Shown: positions 1-10,826, numbered from the stretch's first letter. The stretch: 64,000 nucleotides of DNA from Vibrio coralliilyticus (GCF_024449095.1 NZ_CP024628.1:186001-250000), one strand, 5' to 3'. Notes: generated by a model not told the origin, from the sequence alone. Program-made: numbers and translations.

Positions 1-172
1 TAAGCACAATACAAAATAATCATTTCCCTATTTTAATAATAAAAGTGAATTTTCGTTTCATTTAAGGCTGTGAATGACTTTATAGGGAAGTGATTAAATA
101 AAAGTTCTCGGTTTTTCTGTTCCTATTATAGAGAAATAATAAGCAGGTCAACACAGGATTAAGAGAGAAAAG

Positions 173-289
173 ATGAATTACAGCAAACAGAAGCCACTAG
201 TCTGTTATTACTATGAGAGATTGGAAAAAGCGGACTCTTGGCTGGAACGTTCCGCTATTTTGGCTTTAATACATCTTTGCCATTGGTAA
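173..289 (+). CDS. possible 38-aa small ORF (doubtful)
   Basis: An ATG-initiated frame of 38 codons starts MNYSKQKPLVCYYYERLEK and ends just before a strong rightward terminator-like hairpin. There is only a weak purine-rich stretch (AAGAGAGAAAAG) before the ATG. It lies antisense to another small frame at 211-345, and both cannot easily be real. I recognise no family. The main argument for it is the rho-independent terminator downstream, which implies some rightward transcript ends here. Confidence 0.15.
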   Translation: MNYSKQKPLVCYYYERLEKADSWLERSAILALIHLCHW

Positions 290-345
290 GTGGCTAAAGA
301 CAGCAGCACAGCCAAGCAACATGCTCCAAAAACCCCCACGAACAT
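211..345 (-). CDS. possible 44-aa small membrane protein
   Basis: This minus-strand frame lies just downstream of nfsA and is too short for most gene callers. It starts MFVGVFGACCLAVLLSLATY, a convincing single transmembrane segment, and continues with a basic then polar tail (RCIKAKIAERSSQESAF). The residues read before the ATG in the same frame (KRAARPI) raise the alternative that this is the last membrane helix of a decayed transporter. No clear ribosome binding site is visible. It overlaps the 38-aa frame on the other strand and part of an inverted repeat. Confidence 0.25.
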   Translation of the reverse strand: MFVGVFGACCLAVLLSLATYQWQRCIKAKIAERSSQESAFSNLS

Positions 346-368
346 GATTGGCCGTGCTGCTCTTTTTA
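302..368 (+). terminator. rho-independent terminator-like hairpin, rightward
   Basis: The arms AGCAGCAC (302-309) and GTGCTGCT (354-361) pair, extended by GCCAA (311-315) with TTGGC (348-352) across one A/C mismatch. A T tract (TCTTTTTAT) follows on the plus strand only. The loop is long, about 32 nt. It faces nfsA, so it would stop a transcript coming from the left edge of the window. The rest of 1-406 is AT-rich and shows no gene I can support. Confidence 0.55.
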
Positions 369-406
369 TACCTTACGTAAGCGATTACCTCTTGTGATGG
401 ATATAT

Positions 407-1129
407 TTACTTTATCGCTAACCCCTTACCATTGAGGTAAGGCTTGATGTGTGGACGGCATTCTCCGGCCAGCTTCCCCGTCACTTGTTCAGACCATGTG
501 CTCTGTTTCTGGTTGCTGCTTCGAGCGGCATAGTAAGTTTGCATCGTCGTATCGTAGTCTTCAATATCTTGCAGGTTGAGAGGCTGGTATTCATTCTCAT
601 GTACGATTACGTGCGCAGGTAGGCGGGGTTTGATTTCAGGATCCTGATCGGGATGACCTAAGCATAATCCAAATAAAACAGCGCTATTGGCCGGCAAGTT
701 AAGCACGTCATCCACTTCTTGAGCGCAGCTTCTTAGTCCACCGATGTAAACACCCCCTAAGCCCAGAGATTCTGCAGCAAGCAAGCAATTTTGAGCCATA
801 ATGCCGCAATCTACTGCACCAATCAGTGTGAGTTCAGTAAATTCAGGCTTTACCTTCGGGTTTATCTCAAAATGCCTCTGATAGTCAATACAGAATACAA
901 GGAACTCAGCAGCGCTTGCTACGTATGGTTGATCTCCTGCTAAATGCGCTAAAGCTTGACGCTTTTCGTTATCCGTCACACGGATAATAGACACGACTTG
1001 CAACATGCTGGAAGACGAAGCAGCAAGGCCAGATTGAATAATGATATTGAGCTGAGATGAGTCAATGGCCTGATCGGTAAATTTACGGATAGAACGGTGA
1101 GACAAAATGGTGTCTATCGTTGGTGTCAT
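407..1129 (-). CDS. nfsA: oxygen-insensitive NADPH nitroreductase NfsA
   Basis: This is an FMN-dependent cytoplasmic nitroreductase/flavin reductase that reduces nitroaromatics and quinones by two-electron steps using NADPH. The product is 240 aa, the same length as E. coli NfsA. It carries the family landmarks HRSIRKFTD at residues 11-19, the SSSMLQ flavin-contact segment near 40, AESLGLGGVYIGGLR near 118-132, and LFGLCLGHP followed by KPRLPA near 152-170. AAGGACT lies 5-12 bases before the ATG. It is transcribed divergently from the MarC-family gene, with a palindrome in the shared upstream region. Confidence 0.93.
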   Translation of the reverse strand: MTPTIDTILSHRSIRKFTDQAIDSSQLNIIIQSGLAASSSSMLQVVSIIRVTDNEKRQALAHLAGDQPYVASAAEFLVFCIDYQRHFEINPKVKPEFTELTLIGAVDCGIMAQNCLLAAESLGLGGVYIGGLRSCAQEVDDVLNLPANSAVLFGLCLGHPDQDPEIKPRLPAHVIVHENEYQPLNLQDIEDYDTTMQTYYAARSSNQKQSTWSEQVTGKLAGECRPHIKPYLNGKGLAIK

Positions 1130-1155
1130 GGCTGAGTCCTTTGTTCTTTATATAA

Positions 1156-1169
1156 GTTGCATGTGCAAC
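1156..1169. promoter_or_regulatory. palindromic operator-like site upstream of nfsA
   Basis: GTTGCATGTGCAAC is a perfect dyad (GTTGCA, 2-bp spacer, TGCAAC) about 27 bp upstream of the nfsA start, in the 157-bp region between nfsA and the divergent MarC-family gene. Its position and symmetry fit the operator of a small dimeric repressor. I cannot name the regulator, and none is encoded next to it. Confidence 0.45.
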
Positions 1170-1286
1170 ATATCTAGTATCTTATTGAAAGTCGAGTAGA
1201 GATCATGGAGTTGTTACTTTTCTGTTTCACAGCTATTGTTCACATCTGGATGAAGTTTTGAAAATGAATAGAAATAAGAAGGGGTT

Positions 1287-1928
1287 ATGAAAGAGTTAGT
1301 GCTACATACAGTGACTGTATTTATGGGTTTTTTCGCTATCATGAACCCGATTGCTAATATTCCAATTTTCCTTGGGCTGACCAGTGATGAGGATCGCCAG
1401 ACAGTAAAGTCGATAGCCTTACGCTCAGTCTTAATCGCTTTCGGGATAGTTTTTGTCTTTGTGATCTCCGGAAAATTAATTTTCGATTTGTTTGGTATTA
1501 CCTTGTACGCATTGCGTATCACTGGTGGTATCTTGGTTTTCCTTATTGGTTTCAATATGCTGCAAGGAAACTCAACTCATTACAAAACGAAGGAAAAAGC
1601 CTATTCGCCAGAGCAGCAGCAAGCGGCTTTGAGTGTGGCTGTGTCTCCTTTAGCGACCCCGATACTGGCTGGGCCAGGAACGATTGCTACGGCGATGAAC
1701 TTCGCGACAGCTGGTGGCTTTGATCAGACCATTATTACCATTGTAGCCTTTGGTGTATTGTGTGCCATTACTTATGTATTGTTCTTGTTTGGTAATAAAC
1801 TGGTAAAAGCGGTGGGTCCGAGTGCATTGAATGTAGTCACCAAAATGATGGGTTTGATCTTGGCAGTGATTGGTACTCAAACGTTAATAGAAGGTCTAGT
1901 CGAAGCCTACAAAACCGTTTTGGCTTAA
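1287..1928 (+). CDS. MarC/YhgN-family integral membrane protein (UPF0056)
   Basis: A 213-aa inner-membrane protein with about six hydrophobic segments. The N-terminal half holds FFAIMNPIANIPIFLGLTSDE (about 15-35), where the NPI(A/G)N motif is diagnostic of the MarC family. SPLATPILAGPGTIATAM (about 120-137) is the second conserved signature. The family was long annotated as antibiotic-resistance or amino-acid transporters, but no substrate is firmly established. AGAAGGGG precedes the ATG. The gene appears monocistronic, with a terminator straight after it. Confidence 0.9.
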   Translation: MKELVLHTVTVFMGFFAIMNPIANIPIFLGLTSDEDRQTVKSIALRSVLIAFGIVFVFVISGKLIFDLFGITLYALRITGGILVFLIGFNMLQGNSTHYKTKEKAYSPEQQQAALSVAVSPLATPILAGPGTIATAMNFATAGGFDQTIITIVAFGVLCAITYVLFLFGNKLVKAVGPSALNVVTKMMGLILAVIGTQTLIEGLVEAYKTVLA

Positions 1929-1950
1929 GTTGTTTGAGTTATAAAACTAA

Positions 1951-1976
1951 GGCCACCCAGTAAGGGTGGCTTCTTT
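1951..1976 (+). terminator. rho-independent terminator after the MarC-family gene
   Basis: GCCACCC (1952-1958) pairs with GGGTGGC (1964-1970) around a 5-nt loop and is followed by TTCTTTC. It sits 23 bp after the stop codon. Confidence 0.8.
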
Positions 1977-2108
1977 CATTAAGCTCTTTTTCATTGAGCT
2001 CTTACTATATTCCCATTTAAGAGTTAACGCAGCAGCCATCGGGATATAACTCTTTTATGTTTGGTAGGTTGGCTGCATGATAAGCTGAGCCTTGCTGCAG
2101 CTGAATCA

Positions 2109-2630
2109 TTATAAGGCTTGGACGATAGCTAATAACTGTTGGTTGAACGCTTGGTTAGTTACTACGCCTTCCTCAATGTCGAAATTGTCGTAAAAGTTTG
2201 GTAGTGACAGTGCACCTTTTACATCAGCAGCGAAGTAGGGAGCCGAACCTTGAGCTGTGTTCAGAACACTGCTTGCACCGCCAGCACCTGGAGAGGTTGC
2301 TAAGAGAATGACAGGCTTGTTTTGGAATACTTTCATATTGATACGTGAAGTCCAATCAAACAGGTTTTTATACGCTGCGGTGTAAGACCCGTTGTGCTCA
2401 GCAAAGGAAATAACCACGATATCAGCCTCTCCAATGGCTTTAAAAAATAGTTGTGCCTGTTGTGGGGAGCCGAGTTCTTTTTCTCTGTCCTCACTAAAAA
2501 TAGGCATTTCATAGTCGTTGATGTCTATAAGTGAAATGTCTGCGCCTTCTATCTGTTTCGCCGCGTAGAATGCCAATTTTTGGTTAATAGAATGTTTGCT
2601 GCTGCTTGCGCCAAAGGCTAATACTTTCAT
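2109..2630 (-). CDS. NAD(P)H-dependent FMN reductase (flavodoxin-like fold)
   Basis: A 173-aa cytoplasmic flavoprotein of the NADPH-dependent FMN reductase family (SsuE/ChrR/azoreductase-like). The N terminus KVLAFGASSSKHSINQKLA holds the phosphate-binding loop. SFAEHNGSYTAAYKNLFDW (about 78-96) matches the family's (P)xYNGS(Y/F)xxxLKNaiDW motif, and ATSPGAGG (about 111-118) forms the second flavin loop. Two starts are possible 6 bp apart. I prefer the second (2630), because GAGGA then sits at normal distance, while the first ATG is only 2 bases from it. It is divergent from a LysR gene that is its likely regulator. Confidence 0.85.
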   Translation of the reverse strand: MKVLAFGASSSKHSINQKLAFYAAKQIEGADISLIDINDYEMPIFSEDREKELGSPQQAQLFFKAIGEADIVVISFAEHNGSYTAAYKNLFDWTSRINMKVFQNKPVILLATSPGAGGASSVLNTAQGSAPYFAADVKGALSLPNFYDNFDIEEGVVTNQAFNQQLLAIVQAL

Positions 2631-2745
2631 CTTCATGTCCTCACTTACTCTTGGTGTTGAGTTAACTATAGTTTGATTCCTTTAATTGATTAATAGGGTA
2701 AATGTGTAATTATTATTTCCATATGACTTGTAATTAAGGTGTAAA

Positions 2746-3639
2746 ATGAAAACGAATCTGCTGGATGGAATGGTGATCTTTGTTTACGTTGTGGACACAG
2801 GAAGTTTCACTCAGGCTGCTCAGAACACTGGCCATTCGACTTCTTACATCAGTAAAGAAATCTCTAAGTTAGAAGAGCGTCTTGGGGTTAGGTTGATGCA
2901 TCGCACCACCCGTACCCTGAGCCTAACTCCTGAAGGCGAGCTGTATTATGAAAGCTGTAAGCAGTTGGTCGAAAGCGCAGAAGATATAGAAAACGCATTA
3001 GGTGGCAAACAAAGTGAGCCCCAAGGGCATTTAAGAATCAGTTGCCCAGTTAGTTTGGGGGTGGTGGAATTGAGCCCGATGTTAGTCAAATTTATGGCTC
3101 AATACCCGAAAGTGACTTTTGAAGTAAACTTAAGCGATCGCAGAGTTGATCTTGTCGCTGAAGGGATTGATGTTGCGGTGCGTGCCGTACACAGAGCCGA
3201 GGATTCAAGTTTAATCAGTCGACGGATAAAAACCACAGGTTCTGTGACGGTAGCAGCGCCAAGTTACCTTCGAGCCCATGGAACACCAAAGTCTCCTATA
3301 GAGTTGTCCCAACACAAAGCTATTACTTATAGCTACCAAAAGAATCCTAATTTATGGGAGTACATTGACGCTGATGGAGAAGCCATCAAAGTCGAAGTCA
3401 ATAGCGTTTTTTCTGCAAATAGCCCTGATATGGAAATGAGCATGTGCCTCGAAGGTGTTGGTATCACTCGCTTACCAGAAGAACATGCTCGGGATGCAGT
3501 TGCGACAGGCCGATTGGTTGAGCTGTTCAGCGATCTTCCCAAAAATAAAATCGACCTTTGCCTTGTCTATCCGAGCCGTAAGCATATGTCGGCGAAGGTT
3601 AGGACCTTTATTGATTTTATGGCAGAGCATTTCACTTAA
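2746..3639 (+). CDS. LysR-family transcriptional regulator
   Basis: A 297-aa regulator. The N-terminal winged helix-turn-helix spans about residues 5-64 (GSFTQAAQNTGHSTSYISKEISKLEERLGVRL, then RTTRTLSLTPEG). The C-terminal periplasmic-binding-like effector domain starts near 90 (GHLRISCPVSLG). It belongs to the DsdC/AaeR-like subgroup by its short linker and RISCP motif. It is transcribed away from the FMN reductase gene across a 115-bp AT-rich intergenic region, the usual layout for a LysR protein and its target. The effector cannot be told from sequence. Confidence 0.92.
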   Translation: MKTNLLDGMVIFVYVVDTGSFTQAAQNTGHSTSYISKEISKLEERLGVRLMHRTTRTLSLTPEGELYYESCKQLVESAEDIENALGGKQSEPQGHLRISCPVSLGVVELSPMLVKFMAQYPKVTFEVNLSDRRVDLVAEGIDVAVRAVHRAEDSSLISRRIKTTGSVTVAAPSYLRAHGTPKSPIELSQHKAITYSYQKNPNLWEYIDADGEAIKVEVNSVFSANSPDMEMSMCLEGVGITRLPEEHARDAVATGRLVELFSDLPKNKIDLCLVYPSRKHMSAKVRTFIDFMAEHFT

Positions 3640-3657
3640 ATCTAGACAAATGAATGT

Positions 3658-3679
3658 AGGGAGGCCAAGCCTCCCTTGG
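3658..3679. terminator. hairpin between convergent genes
   Basis: AGGGAGGC (3658-3665) pairs with GCCTCCCT (3669-3676) with a CAA loop, between the LysR gene and the lipoprotein gene that converge here. Neither side has a proper T tract, so termination is plausible but not certain. Confidence 0.5.
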
Positions 3680-5731
<2,052 letters not shown>

Positions 5732-5816
5732 GTTTGACCAATAGTTTTGTTAATTAAAAATAATACCTAGCATTTATCCCTGTTATTTAATCACTATGTG
5801 AAATAAAAGATCAAAT

Positions 5817-5835
5817 GATATTGATAATAAATATC
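5817..5835. promoter_or_regulatory. Fur-box-like operator between divergent lipoprotein genes
   Basis: GATATTGATAATAAATATC matches the classical 19-bp Fur box GATAATGATAATCATTATC at 16 of 19 positions. The flanks extend the dyad to AAATGATATT / AATATCATTT around a 7-bp centre. It lies 86 bp upstream of the leftward lipoprotein start and 63 bp upstream of the rightward one, so it could control both. A Zur site is possible but fits less well, since it lacks the expected TGTTATA arms. Confidence 0.7.
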
Positions 5836-5897
5836 ATTTAAATTACTATCGCCGCCGAAATTTAAATTAGACCTACAAATTTAAGGAGTATCCAGCG

Positions 5898-8800
5898 GTG
5901 AAAATGCTGACCAAAAAGCTCAGTGTCGGTGCGATTTCTGTGGCGCTTTTCGGCTGTGGCGGAGGAAATGAATCTGACCCAAAACTGACTTCAAATGAGA
6001 CGCCTGCAACAGGCAACTCTGGCTCAGTATTATCTGGTGTGGTACTCGATGGTTATCTTTACAAAGCGAATGTTTGTCTGGATAAAAACAACAATGCGGT
6101 CTGTGATAGTGGAGATGGTACAACGGTTCAGACGGACAAGTCGGGTCAGTACACATTGCCTTTTGAAGGCAACGTCGAAAATTACAAGTTGCTGGTAGAA
6201 GCCATTGCCAATGTGACGGTTGACATGGATAACCCCAATCAAGCTGTCACTAAAGGTTTCACTCTGGAAACGCTGTCATCACAACCTCACATTATTAGCC
6301 CGATGACATCAATGATTGCTAGCTTATCCTCCAGCTCTGGAGTGGCATTTGATGAGTCTGCTGAAAGCCTTGCTAGCGAGCTAAGTGTTTCTGCCGATGT
6401 GCTTAAGTCTGATTATATCTCAGGCGACTCTCAGGCAAGCCGAGATATACACATGCTGGCGCGTGGGATTACTCGTGTACTTCAGTCCGCACAGGAAAGC
6501 TCTATCAATGATGGTGTGAGTCAGGAAGCGGCAAGAAAAGGATCGATTCAAAGACTCGCAAATTTAGATGTTGCTCAATTAAAGATGCGTACCGATCAAT
6601 TATCTCATGGCGCGAGCAATACGGAAGACGCGTTAGCTCAGATCGGTTCTGATTACTATGAGCATCTTAAAATTAAGCCAGAAGACTTAGATGGCGACAA
6701 AATCCTAACCAGACCGAGAGCACCACGCGGCGGGGTCGTCAATGACGCTGCTGACACGTTTGATTGGCAATTTGTTCCGGGTTTCACAGAGGTTAACGCT
6801 TACGAATTCTCGTTAGATAGAGGCCAAAGCTGGCAACCAGCAACGTCAAAGCCCATTAATGTTGGTGCTGCGGCAAGAAGTGTTGGTGATGTTCAGGTAC
6901 GTATCATGGCAAAGCCAGCGAGATCTTTGGCATCGGGTATGGCGCTTTTATCGACTCAAGCGTTCACTGCGACGCTTGTACCTGCAGCGCCGACATCTTT
7001 GACACTCAATGACGCTGACAATAGCTTTGACTGGAAACACTCGGCAGATTTTCAACTTATCTCTCACTATGAGTACACACTGGATGGTGGCAAAAATTGG
7101 CACGATGTAGTGAGCAAACCACAAAACATCGCTGATATTGCGATTCCAGTCGGAGACTTGAAGCTCAGAGTTAAAGCTGACCCAAATTCAGGCCGTCCTG
7201 CTGGACTGGTGGTGAAATCAGAGACCGCGATGACGGTCACTCCTGATGCACCTGTCGCTCCGGTTTTAATCTCTGCGAATGATGATTCAGATATCCTTGC
7301 TTGGGAAAACGTGTCTGGTTTTGATAACGCGGCTGATTATGAAATCAATCTCGGCAGCGGATGGCAAGATGCGTCAGCGAACCCTTACCAAATTGGCAAT
7401 GTAAACATTCCAGCCAACACCATTCAACTGAGAGTGAAAGCGAATCCGATTAATGGCCGTCCGGCTGGTAAAAGTCTGGTGGTGAGCAGCGCGTTTAACA
7501 AAGTGTTGAACAAGCCTGTTGCACCGACGCTTCCAGTCATCAACGATGCTGACAACCTTCTGAACTGGACGAACGTTGACGGTTATCCGAACGCGGAGCA
7601 ATACGAATACTCACTTGATAGTGGAATCAGCTATAGCCCAGTAACATCAAAGCCTCAGGCTATTCCTGATGAAGCATTAAAAGTGGGACAAGTCTGTGTA
7701 CGTATCAAAGCATCAGACGATGATGCTGTCGGTGAAAACTTGTGTTCAGACAAGGTATTCACTGTCACTCCAAGTACGCCAAGTGCGCCAACGAATGGGC
7801 TGGTTAATGATGCGTTAAATACCTTCAATTGGGATTGGGTCGATGGTTTTAATTCGGATAGTGATTATGAATATCGCGTCGACGGTGCAGCTTGGGCAAC
7901 CGTACAGAGCAAACCTCTTCAACTTGAAGACAAAGTTTATGCCGTTGGTAGTTTAGAGATCCGTGTTAAGTATGATCCCGTCACAGGACGCCTTGCTAGT
8001 CCTGTTTTGTCAAACACCAAGGCTCTGACAAAGCAACCGGATGCGCCAGCAGCGCCAACAGGTGTGGTAGTGGATGACGCCGCTGATACCTTGGACTGGA
8101 CCTTTGTCACTGGATTTACCTCATTGTCCGACTATGAATGGTCAATGAATCAGGGAACTGATTGGGCTCCAGTGCTAGAAAAACCTGTAGCAGTGGGAGA
8201 TGTCGCCAAAAGTATCGGTCAGGTTCAAGTACGCGTTCGTGCTAATGGTGAAAACGGCATGCCAGCGGGCGCACAAGCCAGTAATGATACTGTATTCACA
8301 GAGCTGCCAAAATTACCAGCACTGACAGGTGGAAACATCGTTATAGGTAGTGACCGAGCTAACACCAAACACCCCAACTTAATCTCTTGGAACTTCCTCT
8401 CGACCACCATTGCGGATAAAGCCGTCACCTTTGATAAGCCTGAGTATTATGAATTTACGGTCGACCAAGGTGCTAGCTGGAAACCTGTTACATCGGTTCC
8501 TCAGTTTATCGGTACACAAGCTTATGCGAAGAGTAACGTCGGTCTGCGTGTTAAAAAGAGCGTATTCCCAGGTTTGGAACACCCGGCGAGTGAGATTCTT
8601 TGGGCATCCAGTTTGGAAGGTAAGTTTGTTGCGATTCAGTATCTTCCGATGGTGTCAATGCTGCAAGTACCAAGTTATGCGGATTACAATGGCTGGGTAG
8701 GTAGCAATGTTAAATGTATTGCTGAATATGATACTGAAGGTAAAGGTACACCTATCTTCTGGTCAACTGCTGTTTCTATCTCGACTTCAGATGAAGTAAT

Positions 8801-10769
8801 GAGCGTGATATCTGAACTAAACAACTGCGGTATCAGTCAATGGACTTTGCCTACAGCTGAGGAAGTTGCATTACTGTCGAAGAGAAACAGTGATTCTTTG
8901 CCTTCAACAGTGCGAGGCAACATGATCAGTGATGCTTCTTCGTCCATTTGGGCCAACAAGTCCGGCGTACCCGTGACCTATGCAAAAGGTATAGAAAAAG
9001 AGCCTGGCATGCTTCTCAACTATGCTTATGCGAAATGGGAAACCATATCTAGCGATAGGTTGCTCGCCGACTCAATCATTCAGTTAGCTAGTGCAGAAAA
9101 GCTATTATCTGACCAAAATACCTTAACGACAGAGTCTGAGAATTTTTTATCTAACTGGTTTACTGCACTCAAGAATCAAACCAAAACGTCTCGAATATTA
9201 CTTACTGACGCTTCAGATCAACTGGAGACTGTGAACAAGGCCATCATGCCATCCAGTTCTCAATTAGTGCAATTTGAATCAGTGTTAAAAGATTTTAAAC
9301 AACAGTCCAACTTCCTGCGCTACAACACTGACACGGCGAGCATTAGTTTCCTGGTCAACGTAAAAAGCCTTGAGACTAAGCTTTCTACCATTCGTGAAAA
9401 CATAAATGCTTTAGTCGTAACAAAAGAGCTTCTGCAAGCCGCAAAACAAATAGCGAAAATACATACACTAGATAGTGAGCTTGTTTCTGAAAAAGATCGT
9501 TTATTGGCAGCAAGTCTAGGCAGTGATATTCATTCTTCGTCATTGGCATTGAGCGATTTAGTCGCTCAAACGGAAAGTGAAATCCAATCACTTGCGATTT
9601 TGAAGCAACTATTAGATACGAATTTAGCGGCTCTTCCGGATCGCTTTAAGACACTTGGTTTGTTAATTACCCCTCTTACGGAGGAAGTTGCACACGCTTC
9701 TTCACTTCAGGATATTTCGGCTCTGAAAGTCACAATTGTAGACGGATTAAATCGAGCGCATGACGCTGGGTATGTTGTCAGTCAGGGTGAAGCGACCGTA
9801 TTGGGACGGTTTGCCAAGTTGGACTCACTTGGTCGTTTCTTGCCGGCAAGTGCGACATACGCTCAGGGCTGGCGTTGTGTATTGGATGTGAGTTCTGGTG
9901 ATAAGAAGAGAACATGGACTCTACTCCAAGATGGTCAAATGGGTGGTGTCGACCACGTCTCTTTCAATGCAGCAGGCGCTGACATAAAAACCTTGCTAGG
10001 TGCTGGTGGTTACTTAGAAGCGAGAAACGACCGTTCTTTTTGCGGATTCAGTGACTGGCAAGTACCGAGTTTACCTCAGTTAAAAGGATTAGCGACAGCT
10101 ACCATGCTAGATGGTAAAGAGGCGACTTTAGATCTGGTTGCTTTTCCCCATCATCCTAAGAATCAAGACCAGAAAACGGCCACATTTTACTACTGGTCAG
10201 GTGCTGAAGACAGTGCTGACAAGCAGATGGCTTATCACTATTCCAGTCAAGCGAGCATAGGTAAGACGGAGAGCTTCTCACACAGCCATTACTCTGACCA
10301 AGATGTCACGTTAGCGCGTTTAGTTCGTGAAACGGTTCAACAGGTTAACTGGACCTATCTCGCGCACAATGGCGATGTGGTTCAAAGTAGAGAACAAGCA
10401 TCGTGTGCAAGAAATGAATCTACCGGAGCCGTTTGGCAGATATTTCAAGACGACAACTCCAGTTCCCGCACTGTTAACTATCGAGAGGTAAATGAAGCAC
10501 TTGCTGCACACCGCTCGTCTCATGTGTGCGGGTTGAACAACTGGAGGCTTCCATCGCAAGAGGAGTTACTGGGTTTACTACCAGTCGATGCACAGTTGTT
10601 CAAATACAATGCGGTGAATAACTTTGGCACAACCAGAAGATATCTGACCAACAGGATAACGGATAAGCAGTATGACTTTATTGATACTGGAACGGGTGAA
10701 CATGGCGCTGTCAGAAGATCAAGCGTCCTAGACCAAAGCCTTTACCTATACCGATTTATCTCAAAATAA
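5898..10769 (+). CDS. giant repeat lipoprotein with DUF1566-like domains, first gene of the Tad block
   Basis: A 1623-aa exported lipoprotein with lipobox LFGC (Cys20). A GTG start at 5898 is chosen because AAGGAG is 9 bases upstream. Residues 48-72 hold DGYLYKANVCLDKNNNAVCD, a small domain with a Cys pair seen at the base of many marine surface proteins. ISPMTSM follows at 133-139. Seven repeats of about 90 aa begin near 278, 368, 456, 545, 634, 724 and 814, each with NDA(D/A)(D/N)xxxW...YE(Y/F)S(L/V)D.G..W..V.SKP. A helical, probably coiled-coil stretch spans about 1055-1250. Three DUF1566/Lcl-like motifs occur: CGISQWTLP (977), CGFSDWQVP (1382), CGLNNWRLP (1544). It probably forms a long surface stalk or adhesin working with the pilus encoded downstream. 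Confidence 0.85.
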   Translation: MKMLTKKLSVGAISVALFGCGGGNESDPKLTSNETPATGNSGSVLSGVVLDGYLYKANVCLDKNNNAVCDSGDGTTVQTDKSGQYTLPFEGNVENYKLLVEAIANVTVDMDNPNQAVTKGFTLETLSSQPHIISPMTSMIASLSSSSGVAFDESAESLASELSVSADVLKSDYISGDSQASRDIHMLARGITRVLQSAQESSINDGVSQEAARKGSIQRLANLDVAQLKMRTDQLSHGASNTEDALAQIGSDYYEHLKIKPEDLDGDKILTRPRAPRGGVVNDAADTFDWQFVPGFTEVNAYEFSLDRGQSWQPATSKPINVGAAARSVGDVQVRIMAKPARSLASGMALLSTQAFTATLVPAAPTSLTLNDADNSFDWKHSADFQLISHYEYTLDGGKNWHDVVSKPQNIADIAIPVGDLKLRVKADPNSGRPAGLVVKSETAMTVTPDAPVAPVLISANDDSDILAWENVSGFDNAADYEINLGSGWQDASANPYQIGNVNIPANTIQLRVKANPINGRPAGKSLVVSSAFNKVLNKPVAPTLPVINDADNLLNWTNVDGYPNAEQYEYSLDSGISYSPVTSKPQAIPDEALKVGQVCVRIKASDDDAVGENLCSDKVFTVTPSTPSAPTNGLVNDALNTFNWDWVDGFNSDSDYEYRVDGAAWATVQSKPLQLEDKVYAVGSLEIRVKYDPVTGRLASPVLSNTKALTKQPDAPAAPTGVVVDDAADTLDWTFVTGFTSLSDYEWSMNQGTDWAPVLEKPVAVGDVAKSIGQVQVRVRANGENGMPAGAQASNDTVFTELPKLPALTGGNIVIGSDRANTKHPNLISWNFLSTTIADKAVTFDKPEYYEFTVDQGASWKPVTSVPQFIGTQAYAKSNVGLRVKKSVFPGLEHPASEILWASSLEGKFVAIQYLPMVSMLQVPSYADYNGWVGSNVKCIAEYDTEGKGTPIFWSTAVSISTSDEVMSVISELNNCGISQWTLPTAEEVALLSKRNSDSLPSTVRGNMISDASSSIWANKSGVPVTYAKGIEKEPGMLLNYAYAKWETISSDRLLADSIIQLASAEKLLSDQNTLTTESENFLSNWFTALKNQTKTSRILLTDASDQLETVNKAIMPSSSQLVQFESVLKDFKQQSNFLRYNTDTASISFLVNVKSLETKLSTIRENINALVVTKELLQAAKQIAKIHTLDSELVSEKDRLLAASLGSDIHSSSLALSDLVAQTESEIQSLAILKQLLDTNLAALPDRFKTLGLLITPLTEEVAHASSLQDISALKVTIVDGLNRAHDAGYVVSQGEATVLGRFAKLDSLGRFLPASATYAQGWRCVLDVSSGDKKRTWTLLQDGQMGGVDHVSFNAAGADIKTLLGAGGYLEARNDRSFCGFSDWQVPSLPQLKGLATATMLDGKEATLDLVAFPHHPKNQDQKTATFYYWSGAEDSADKQMAYHYSSQASIGKTESFSHSHYSDQDVTLARLVRETVQQVNWTYLAHNGDVVQSREQASCARNESTGAVWQIFQDDNSSSRTVNYREVNEALAAHRSSHVCGLNNWRLPSQEELLGLLPVDAQLFKYNAVNNFGTTRRYLTNRITDKQYDFIDTGTGEHGAVRRSSVLDQSLYLYRFISK
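6729..8600 (+). repeat. seven about 270-bp protein-coding repeats
   Basis: Seven diverged copies of a unit of about 90 codons lie in tandem inside the giant lipoprotein. The copies keep the skeleton NDAxxxxxW...GF....YE.SxD.G..W..V.SKP....... V R(V/I)KA but differ widely elsewhere. They look like Ig/fibronectin-type beta domains in an extracellular stalk. The seventh copy is the most divergent. Confidence 0.85.
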
Positions 10770-10777
10770 TAATAACT

Positions 10778-10814
10778 TTCAGCCCTTTTATTGGGGCTGA
10801 ACCTTCTCTTTTTC
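10778..10814 (+). terminator. hairpin with T-rich tail between lipoprotein and flp
   Basis: TTCAGCCC (10778-10785) pairs with GGGCTGAA (10794-10801) around an 8-nt loop and is followed by CCTTCTCTTTTTC. It is a moderate rho-independent terminator in the only gap of the block, 57 bp before flp. It could be leaky, or it could serve as a 5' stabilising hairpin for the pilin message. Confidence 0.5.
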
Positions 10815-10826
10815 AGGAGTCTATTC

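Noticed and set aside
6729..8600. Repeats in the giant lipoprotein considered as a CRISPR-like or mobile repeat array
   Set aside because: The repeats are about 270 bp, diverged, in one frame and protein-coding, without spacers or cas genes.
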